Shown piece after piece: positions 1 to 6,601 of a DNA stretch of 42,883 nt. The DNA is taken from the NCBI GenBank assembly GCA_002500925.1, contig DLTN01000048.1:5712-48594 (forward strand), written 5' to 3'. This DNA comes from Gemmatimonadales bacterium UBA7835. Its GTDB lineage: Bacteria; Gemmatimonadota; Gemmatimonadetes; Longimicrobiales; Gaopeijiaceae. Every line of letters starts with the position of its first letter. The first letter of the stretch is position 1. The notes below the pieces were generated by a model that saw only the letters and a list, made by a program, of their open reading frames with translations, had not been told where the DNA came from and did not search any database. A program made the position numbers and the translations under genes.

Positions 1-87
1 AGGTGCCAGTGTGCTCGACCCAGCCGGAAAACACGCCGACATCAATATCGTGAGGCCAAGCGCCTGACAGAGGTCAGCGCGTGCCAC
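1..87 (-). CDS. Partial lipoprotein, N-terminus only (runs off the left edge)
   Basis: The minus strand stays open from a GTG at 87-85 to the window edge, giving 29 residues. They read as a lipoprotein signal: a short n-region with Arg3, a hydrophobic run ALGLTILMSA, then Cys19 followed by FPAGSS. The GTG lies inside the last codons of the upstream nagZ gene, in another frame, so the two would be translationally coupled like many neighbours here. A later in-frame ATG (codon 16) is too close to the Cys to leave a signal peptide. The function is unknown because the mature protein is outside the window. Met at lipobox position -3 is slightly atypical. Confidence 0.42.
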   Translation of the reverse strand, partial: MARADLCQALGLTILMSACFPAGSSTLAP

Positions 88-2041
88 CGGCCGATCCACT
101 ATTCGGGATTTGAATTCCGTCTCCGATCTCGAAAAACGGCGGAATCCGTGTTGGGATCCGACCGGCTATAGGCGCTTGGCCGAGCATAGCAGCAGCAGCA
201 GCTCTCTGACTAGCTTCTGACCCACTCCACGCAAGCAAATAGGATCGCACATCGGGGAAATCTGCTACCAAGTATGGATTTCCGAACGAGACAACCGTGT
301 GTGGCACACCGATCTGACCGAGATAGCGAACGAACTCTACTAGTTCTTCGGGAAGTGTGAATGAACCCGAAACATTCACGGATGTTACGTACGTGCCCAC
401 CACCACGAACGCCTGCTCTCGTGCAACCCGGCGGAGGTCTTGGTATTGGTCATCTGACGTATCACCATCTACTTCTATCGCTCTGAGGCGCGGATAAGTT
501 TCGCGCATCGCTCGATTGAAGTATCGACCAGCCAACACGTCGGAACTCCGTCGATATGACACTGACATAACGCGAGCCGACCTCGTGCCCGCGAGAGGGA
601 GTAAATTGTTTCCGTTCTTCAGCAGAGTAATGGAGTTCCGAGCGATCTGATCTGCTACCTCCTCATGTTCGGGGATCCCGACTGTCCTTGGAATTTCCTC
701 TAGAGACACATAACGGTCTTCATGCAAGCCCGTACCTTCCTTGGTCTCCAGCACTCTCATTACTGAAAGGTCTAGACGGTCTTCCGTGAGACGACCGCTG
801 CGAACTGCTTCGACTATCCCCTCGATCGCCCCACTCACTGACGCGGGCATCAAGATCACATCCGCTCCGGCCTCTATGGCTCGGACTGCCGCTTCTCCTG
901 ACCGGAATTGACGCGCGACCGCACTCATATCCATCGCGTCCGTAAATACGATCCCTCTAAATCCTAGTTCGTCGCGAAGAATCTCCGTTAACACCTCGTG
1001 CGACAGGGTGGACGGTTCACGCTCTCCGCCGTTCAGAGACGGGACAGAGATGTGAGCGGTCATTATCGCCCCCATCCCCGAGTCGATCGCTCTACGAAAC
1101 GGCTGCAATTCGACCGAATCCATTCGAGCACGGTCATGCATGATGACAGGAAGACCGACGTGGGAGTCCACATCGGTATCACCATGACCTGGGAAGTGCT
1201 TCCCCGTCGCGATAGCACCGTTATCCTGAACTCCACGGACGAAGGCTATACCCATTTCGGCGACCTGCTGGGGATCCTCCCCGAAAGACCTGACGTTAAT
1301 AATCGGATTTTCCGGATTGTTGTTAACGTCGAGCACGGGTGCAAAAGGAACGTGCACCCCCAGTGCTCGTGCCTCCACAGCCGTGATCCGACCCATCTCA
1401 TATGCGAACTCTTCATTTCCAGTTGCACCAACCGCCATCAGGCTCGGAAAGTCTGTCGCACCTCCCAGATCAATCGTCCCCGGCATTTGGACTGCCCCTC
1501 GCATCCGGAAACCAGCGCCGGTCTCCAAGTCTGCTGCAACAAGCAGCGGCAAGTCCGAGTGCGCCTGGAGAGCATTAAGCTTGGCCGCCACACCAAAAGG
1601 CGTTCCGACGGACATGATCAAGCCACCTATCTTCAAATCCTCAATGAAGTTGAAGATCCGTTCGTGGCCTTCAGACCCCTCTGGAGCAAAGTCGCCGAGA
1701 ACCCACGGCATCAGAAGCTGTCCTGCCTTTTCCTCGATCGTGAGCTGCTCGAGCGTCCGCTCAGCCCAAGATCGCGTATCTAGCATAAGGACCGGCACCT
1801 CCACACTTGCTTCGGACTCGGAAGTGCTAGGGGAACTAATCTCAGGAGGAGCGGGCTCATCCTGAATCACCTCATTCGGATCGAGTCCAGAGAAATCGAG
1901 ATCTGGGTTGGAATCAGCCCCTGCGGCGACCATCGAACAGCCTGCTACGCTCAAGATCAAAATGATCTCCAACATCAATATACTGACCGAGACAGTGTCA
2001 GGGTGCCCGTACCTTAAATTCAGAGGTGTGTCCCTCGTCAT
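74..2041 (-). CDS. nagZ: NagZ-type beta-N-acetylglucosaminidase, GH3 lipoprotein
   Basis: Predicted exo-glycosidase that removes terminal GlcNAc from muropeptides or peptidoglycan fragments. The 655-residue protein has a hydrophobic segment ending in LSVAGC (Cys35), so it should be a lipoprotein. A Pro/Ser/Glu-rich linker (about 45-85) follows, then the GH3 barrel. KHFPGHGDTD at 281-290 followed by VDSH is the NagZ histidine loop (general acid His-Asp dyad), and Asp368 in FTDAMDM is the expected nucleophile. The C-terminal second domain (about 460-640) matches the two-domain layout of Bacillus subtilis NagZ. The ATG at 2041 has a GGAAGG just upstream. It is divergent from namZ with 69 bp between them, the same functional pairing as B. 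subtilis nagZ-namZ. The substrate is inferred from family and context. Confidence 0.9.
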   Translation of the reverse strand: MTRDTPLNLRYGHPDTVSVSILMLEIILILSVAGCSMVAAGADSNPDLDFSGLDPNEVIQDEPAPPEISSPSTSESEASVEVPVLMLDTRSWAERTLEQLTIEEKAGQLLMPWVLGDFAPEGSEGHERIFNFIEDLKIGGLIMSVGTPFGVAAKLNALQAHSDLPLLVAADLETGAGFRMRGAVQMPGTIDLGGATDFPSLMAVGATGNEEFAYEMGRITAVEARALGVHVPFAPVLDVNNNPENPIINVRSFGEDPQQVAEMGIAFVRGVQDNGAIATGKHFPGHGDTDVDSHVGLPVIMHDRARMDSVELQPFRRAIDSGMGAIMTAHISVPSLNGGEREPSTLSHEVLTEILRDELGFRGIVFTDAMDMSAVARQFRSGEAAVRAIEAGADVILMPASVSGAIEGIVEAVRSGRLTEDRLDLSVMRVLETKEGTGLHEDRYVSLEEIPRTVGIPEHEEVADQIARNSITLLKNGNNLLPLAGTRSARVMSVSYRRSSDVLAGRYFNRAMRETYPRLRAIEVDGDTSDDQYQDLRRVAREQAFVVVGTYVTSVNVSGSFTLPEELVEFVRYLGQIGVPHTVVSFGNPYLVADFPDVRSYLLAWSGSEASQRAAAAAMLGQAPIAGRIPTRIPPFFEIGDGIQIPNSGSAGGTR

Positions 2042-2110
2042 GCCTTCCTTCTGTGCCCGATCGCATACGCTCGCGTTGACGCAGCGAAATGTGTCGCCGA
2101 AGCTTGTCGT

Positions 2111-3430
2111 ATGTTAAGAACCATCGATTGGCGCATCGCGCCCCACAACTCACAAGGAGCGCAAAGTATCTGGAACGCCATAAGCCGACAATCGCAGGTA
2201 CTCGGCCTGCTCTTGGTGTTCTCTTCCGCCGCGTGCGGCGGTGGCCAAGACGTCTCGCAAACAGATGCTGCTAACTCGACTGAAAAACTTGTTAGGCCAG
2301 GTATCGAAGTCCTGATTTCTGATAGCTTGCACCTAGTTTCGGGAAAAAGGGTGGGTCTCGTAACGAATCAGACAGGCATTGACCGGAGCGGGCGGTCGGA
2401 CATCGACATCCTAGCAGATCACCCAGAGATAACCTTGGCCGCCCTCTATGCCCCAGAGCATGGTATCCGGGGGGAGGAACGAGCCGGCGCGGCGATTGAG
2501 AGTGGTGTGGACGAGCGCACTGGAGTAGTGATCCACTCCCTATACGGCGACACACGCAAACCTACCTCAGATATGTTGAAAGGCGTCGACGTTCTCGTCT
2601 TCGACATGCAGGATGTGGGCGCGAGATACTACACATACGTGTCGACTATGGCCCTTGCCATGGAGGCCGCTGGTGAACACAACGTCCCATTTCTGGTGCT
2701 CGACCGACCTAATCCGATACGGGGTGATGTGGTCCAGGGTAATATCTTAAATCCTTCCTACAAAACCTTTGTGGGGATGTACGAAGTTCCTATGCGGCAC
2801 GGTATGACGCCCGGTGAATTGGCGCGTATGTATGCAGGCGCCTTTGGAATCTCCGTTGACCTTACCGTCGTCCCCGTTGAAGGCTGGGAGCGAGACATGA
2901 CATTCGACGATACGAACCTTCCGTGGGTCGCTCCTTCACCTAACATGCCTAACGTTGCGAGCGCTCTCGCGTACCCCGGGACATGCCTATTCGAGGGCAC
3001 GCCCATATCAGTGGGGAGAGGGACAGAAAAAGCCTTTCAGTGGATTGGGGCGCCATGGTTAGACGGCCAAGATCTCGCTGACGCCCTAAATAAGTATGAG
3101 ATCGATGGCGTTCGTTTCGAGCCAGTAACGTTCACGCCACAGAATGCAGGTGACCGAAAATTTGAAGGAGTCGGCGTGGAAGGGGTCCAGCTGATCGCGC
3201 TGAGTACAGACTACGACGCGTCTCGCGCGGGCGTTGCGATGTTGATCGAGACTTATCGCGTATCACAAGAGCATTGGTCGTGGTATGAAGCCCACTTCGA
3301 TCGTTTGGCGGGGACCGATGCGCTGAGGATGGGCCTCGTGGCAAATGTTTCCTTTGAAGAATTAGTGTCAGGCTGGGATATAGGGGTGCGTGAATTCGAG
3401 TCGAGTCGAGCCCCATACCTCTTATACTGA
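2111..3430 (+). CDS. namZ: NamZ-type exo-beta-N-acetylmuramidase lipoprotein (DUF1343)
   Basis: DUF1343 family protein of 439 residues. Characterised NamZ releases MurNAc from the non-reducing end of peptidoglycan fragments, alternating with NagZ. A hydrophobic stretch LGLLLVFSSAAC ends at Cys42, so it is a predicted lipoprotein. The family motif YAPEHGIRG is at 113-121, followed by a conserved DMQDVGARYYTY segment. It is the only clear plus-strand gene in the left three-quarters of the window. The ATG at 2111 lacks a Shine-Dalgarno sequence and gives an over-long n-region. An AAGGAG at 2154-2159 sits 8 nt before an in-frame ATC that would give an ideal 23-residue signal, so the true start is uncertain. 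Confidence 0.9.
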   Translation: MLRTIDWRIAPHNSQGAQSIWNAISRQSQVLGLLLVFSSAACGGGQDVSQTDAANSTEKLVRPGIEVLISDSLHLVSGKRVGLVTNQTGIDRSGRSDIDILADHPEITLAALYAPEHGIRGEERAGAAIESGVDERTGVVIHSLYGDTRKPTSDMLKGVDVLVFDMQDVGARYYTYVSTMALAMEAAGEHNVPFLVLDRPNPIRGDVVQGNILNPSYKTFVGMYEVPMRHGMTPGELARMYAGAFGISVDLTVVPVEGWERDMTFDDTNLPWVAPSPNMPNVASALAYPGTCLFEGTPISVGRGTEKAFQWIGAPWLDGQDLADALNKYEIDGVRFEPVTFTPQNAGDRKFEGVGVEGVQLIALSTDYDASRAGVAMLIETYRVSQEHWSWYEAHFDRLAGTDALRMGLVANVSFEELVSGWDIGVREFESSRAPYLLY

Positions 3431-3481
3431 GACACAAGAGTAAGGCAGAACACGCTCACATATCCAGGTCGGAACTCAGAC

Positions 3482-4558
3482 CTAATGTGTGTCCATTAGA
3501 CGCTGGAGCCGGGCCGTAGAAGAGGGGCGTTGAAGCGCAAGCATTACCAGAACTCGGGCTTTGTGAGGCGGCAAATCGCCTGCGTACACCAACCCGGCGT
3601 TTGTGCCCTCTGGATTGCTCATTACTCGACCTTCAGGGACTCGAGACGCTAGAACGACCGGGACCCCTGCAGCGACTATCTCCTCGTATGCTTCCCTAAC
3701 AGCAGGGCTGGCTCGACCCCCACCAAACGCCTGAACCACAATTGCATCGGCCCCGCTCTCGTAGGCTGCCTTCAGCAGGCTCGCATCGTTTCCTGCAAAG
3801 TCAGCGACAAGTGGCACATCAGGTAGCTCGGTGGTTTCGGGAAGCAGGTGCACCTCTGACACAGATGTGTGAAGAGTCGTGACCTTCCTTCGAAAAACTA
3901 CACTATCCAAGTCTACCACCCCGAGCATCCCAAACTCCCGAGAAACGAAGGTGTCCAATCTGTTGTTGTCCATCTTCCTCACGTCTCGTGCGGAGTGGAT
4001 CTCATCATTGAGAACCACAAGAACACCCTGTGCCCTGACCTCTGAGCGACCAATCACCCGAGCGGCCGCAAGAAGGTTGGCTGGCCCATCCGCAGAAATA
4101 GAAGTCGAATTGCGCATCGCCCCCACCATGACCACTGGACGTGTCTCCTCAATGGTCAAATGGAGAAAATACCCGGTTTCCTCCATCGTATCGGTACCGT
4201 GGGTCACTATCACCCCAGCTAAGCTTGGATCGGATTCAAACACCGTGTTAACTCTTCGCGACAGACGAATCCAATGTCCTGGCCCGATCGCCGAAGAACC
4301 AACTCTACTAAATTCCTCGACCTCAATTAGAGCTAAGTCCGCTAGGCCAGGGACCGCCTCAACAAGCTGCGCTCCAGTCATTTGGCCACCTTGTTCTTGC
4401 CCCGCGATGGTTCCACCCGTCGCTATTACAAGAATGCGAGGAAGGTCCTGCCCCGAGACCGGTACACATATGGAGCCCAGCGCCAATGCACATAATGTTA
4501 AGCGTCCAAATCCGAGTACTACACTCTTGATTGCCTGTATGCTGGATTCAGGTTTCAG
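3482..4558 (-). CDS. L-asparaginase, exported type II-like
   Basis: Hydrolyses L-asparagine (possibly glutamine) to aspartate and ammonia. The first catalytic loop TGGTIAG and the second, HGTDTMEETG, carry the two catalytic Thr residues; the family usually runs about 330-350 residues. The first ordinary start is a TTG at 4486, but that gives a hydrophobic segment with no charged n-region. The frame is open 24 codons further to a CTG at 4558-4556 that overlaps the aminotransferase stop as CTGA. From there the N-terminus reads MKPESSIQAIKSVV followed by a hydrophobic core and VSGQ, a normal Sec signal, so export to the periplasm is likely. There is no ATG, GTG or TTG between the CTG and 4486. 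The family call is sure; the start is inferred. Confidence 0.88.
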   Translation of the reverse strand: MKPESSIQAIKSVVLGFGRLTLCALALGSICVPVSGQDLPRILVIATGGTIAGQEQGGQMTGAQLVEAVPGLADLALIEVEEFSRVGSSAIGPGHWIRLSRRVNTVFESDPSLAGVIVTHGTDTMEETGYFLHLTIEETRPVVMVGAMRNSTSISADGPANLLAAARVIGRSEVRAQGVLVVLNDEIHSARDVRKMDNNRLDTFVSREFGMLGVVDLDSVVFRRKVTTLHTSVSEVHLLPETTELPDVPLVADFAGNDASLLKAAYESGADAIVVQAFGGGRASPAVREAYEEIVAAGVPVVLASRVPEGRVMSNPEGTNAGLVYAGDLPPHKARVLVMLALQRPSSTARLQRLMDTH

Positions 4559-5430
4559 GATCCCCCCGTGCGCTCCGAAGCCTTCACTTTCTCTACTCGC
4601 TCCAAGAACAGATCAGACAACGTCTTAGTTACGTCACCGACACCCCCCTTACCGACCTTCAGGCCATCGACCTCCCTGATCGGACGCACTTCGCCAGTCG
4701 TTCCCGTGAAAAACAACTCATCAGCGAACCCCAATTCCTCTACTTGTATGGGGCGCTCCTCTACTTTCATTCCGGCTTCGCGAGCTTCCTCCAGAACTAT
4801 ACCCCGCGTTATTCCCGGAAGGATATGACCCGTGATCGGATGGGTCACCACTGTGTCTCCAAAAACGCCCCAGAAATTCTGATGAGCTCCTTCGATCGCG
4901 ACACCGTCTCGCACGAGAATCGCGTCATCGGCACCCTCGTCCTTCGCGGCTTGGAAAGCTAGGGCGTTAGGCAACAGGCAAATCGTCTTAATGTCAACTC
5001 GACTCCAGCGGCGATCTGGCACGGTTTTAGCCGTAAAACCCCTATTCCATACCTCGTCCCGAGGACGGCTCCATTCCTTCGTATAGGAATAGATAGTCGG
5101 CTTGACTTCACCTTCGGGAAAGTAATGCGTCCGAGGAGCGGCCCCGCGTGTAATTTGCATGTAGACCATTGATCGGTCCGACGATGACAGACTATTTCGC
5201 GCTACAAGTTCGCGATGCATCGCTTCTATACCCGACACGTCATAGTCAATGCGGAGCCAGCATAAGCCGCGCATCAGTCGCCGCAGATGGTCCTCTAGGC
5301 CGAATGGTACTCCTTGATAAAAGGGGGTCACTTCGTAAAGACCGTCCCCCAGAAGAAAGCCGCGGTCATCAGGGGAAATCTTGGCCTCGTCCTTAGGCAT
5401 ATACTCGCCATTCAGAAACACGATACTCAT
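4555..5430 (-). CDS. Class IV PLP aminotransferase, D-amino-acid aminotransferase type
   Basis: Fold-type IV aminotransferase of 291 residues. The N-terminus LNGEYMPKDEAKISPDDRGF is the usual opening of D-alanine and branched-chain aminotransferases. Lys148 in RVDIKTICLLPN is the expected PLP Schiff-base lysine, and the phosphate-binding TGTTGEVRPI lies near residues 240-250. The overall pattern fits D-alanine:2-oxoglutarate transaminase (Dat), which interconverts D-Ala and D-Glu for peptidoglycan, and that suits the neighbouring NagZ and NamZ. A branched-chain or aminodeoxychorismate-lyase role cannot be excluded. Its TGA overlaps the presumed CTG start of the asparaginase, suggesting coupled translation. 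A TATACT hexamer 24 bp upstream of the ATG may be its -10 element. Confidence 0.85.
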   Translation of the reverse strand: MSIVFLNGEYMPKDEAKISPDDRGFLLGDGLYEVTPFYQGVPFGLEDHLRRLMRGLCWLRIDYDVSGIEAMHRELVARNSLSSSDRSMVYMQITRGAAPRTHYFPEGEVKPTIYSYTKEWSRPRDEVWNRGFTAKTVPDRRWSRVDIKTICLLPNALAFQAAKDEGADDAILVRDGVAIEGAHQNFWGVFGDTVVTHPITGHILPGITRGIVLEEAREAGMKVEERPIQVEELGFADELFFTGTTGEVRPIREVDGLKVGKGGVGDVTKTLSDLFLERVEKVKASERTGGS

Positions 5431-5453
5431 GAAAACTCAGCTCGAATCGGGTC

Positions 5454-5459
5454 AGTATA
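5454..5459 (-). promoter_or_regulatory. Possible -10 element of the aminotransferase gene
   Basis: On the minus strand this reads TATACT (5 of 6 to TATAAT), 24 bp before the ATG at 5430. No convincing -35 hexamer is present at 17 bp; the best nearby is CTGACC at 15 bp. The 168-bp gap to the upstream pspA gene makes a promoter here reasonable. Confidence 0.3.
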
Positions 5460-5598
5460 GTGGAGAAAAAGTATGGTCAGTCTCACAGATCTACTCTCTA
5501 CTTCGCCTTCAAGGCGCCAGCCACATGAAAATAGGCATCCCAACGCGCCAACAGCATGATCGTGACAACGCGTCCACGGGTTATGACGCCTCAGTGGC

Positions 5599-6459
5599 TC
5601 AGTCTTCCGTCGACTTCTCTAGCTTGTCGAACTCGGAAAGCAACTCAGCCTCAGGAATCGATTCATCCTCAACTGCTGACACTTCGCTGGGGTCTAGCTC
5701 ATGCGGCGCGATCTCAGAGACATTCAACTCCGCTTCGCCAGCCTCTAACTGTTTCGGCTCTTGAGCAGCCGGTGCTTCAATCAGCCCCATCTCTACCTTA
5801 AGCGCTAGCAGTTGGTCCTCAAGATTCACTCCGGCCGGCCCCTCCTCGAGCCGGAGGAACTCAGATTCCAGTGCATCTCCTCCCAGTTCTGCATTCACTT
5901 CAGCCTGGGCCACACTTCGACGCTCCTCCTCTTCCACTTTGTCGGCCATTCTGTTGAAGGCCTCAAAAGCAGAAGTGTCCGACAAGTCCGACATCGTCTC
6001 GTTAATCCTGCGCTGCGCTCGGACACGCTTTTGCTTGGAGATCAGGAGATCCCTCTTCTGTTTAGCCTCTTCGATCTTGTCATTCAGTTGGCGCAAAGAG
6101 CCCTTGAGCTTCTCGGTTTGCGATTCCTGCGCTTCCCATTCTTTCTGGAGAGCGCCGGCCCGCTCGGCATAATCTCTTTGACGAAGCAAGGCCTGTTTAG
6201 CCAAATCATCACGGTCTTCTTTGACCGCTAGTATCGCCCTGTGTTGCCAATCGCGCTGCTGGCTTACTTCCTGTTCGATCTGGGCCTTAAGCCTTCTCTC
6301 GTCGGCGATAGCCGCTGCAACTTCACGCTTTGCGTTTGCGAGTTGGTCCCTCATATCCAGAATGATCTGGTTCAGCATCTTCTCTGGCTTTTCTGCCCTA
6401 GAGATTAAGTCGTTGATATTGGACTTAATGACCGCTGAAATCTTTTTAAAAATGCCCAT
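5599..6459 (-). CDS. pspA: PspA/IM30 (Vipp1-like) membrane-stress protein
   Basis: ESCRT-III-like membrane-remodelling protein that protects the inner membrane under envelope stress. MGIFKKISAVIKSNINDLIS is the typical amphipathic first helix, and RAEKPEKMLNQ with the following charged heptad-rich region (about 25-180) is the PspA coiled coil. The conserved core ends near residue 225. Residues 228-286 form an extra acidic, Glu/Ala/Pro/Ser-rich tail, so the protein is longer than E. coli PspA (about 222). No pspF, pspB or pspC homologue is next to it. The upstream gene is uvrA, 142 bp away; a GAAGAGAG run before the ATG is a plausible ribosome-binding site. Confidence 0.9.
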   Translation of the reverse strand: MGIFKKISAVIKSNINDLISRAEKPEKMLNQIILDMRDQLANAKREVAAAIADERRLKAQIEQEVSQQRDWQHRAILAVKEDRDDLAKQALLRQRDYAERAGALQKEWEAQESQTEKLKGSLRQLNDKIEEAKQKRDLLISKQKRVRAQRRINETMSDLSDTSAFEAFNRMADKVEEEERRSVAQAEVNAELGGDALESEFLRLEEGPAGVNLEDQLLALKVEMGLIEAPAAQEPKQLEAGEAELNVSEIAPHELDPSEVSAVEDESIPEAELLSEFDKLEKSTED

Positions 6460-6601
6460 TTTTTAGCTCTCTTCCCCATTGGCTGCTAGGGTACAGATCT
6501 GCTCCATGTGTGACTCTGAGGCCAGCGTAATCGATTCCGCGGCTACAAAGGTAAGCACGCCATTCTACCCAGCAACTTCCCTACCCCACTCAACCCCAGA
6601 A

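Noticed and set aside
998..1865. Plus-strand open frames of 180-260 codons opposite nagZ
   Set aside because: They are antisense shadows of a well-supported GH3 gene and their products have no recognisable domain, signal or membrane segment.
3466..3483. AGGTC/GACCT inverted repeat between the convergent namZ and asparaginase genes as a terminator
   Set aside because: The stem is only 5 bp, has no T-run, and overlaps the asparaginase stop codon.
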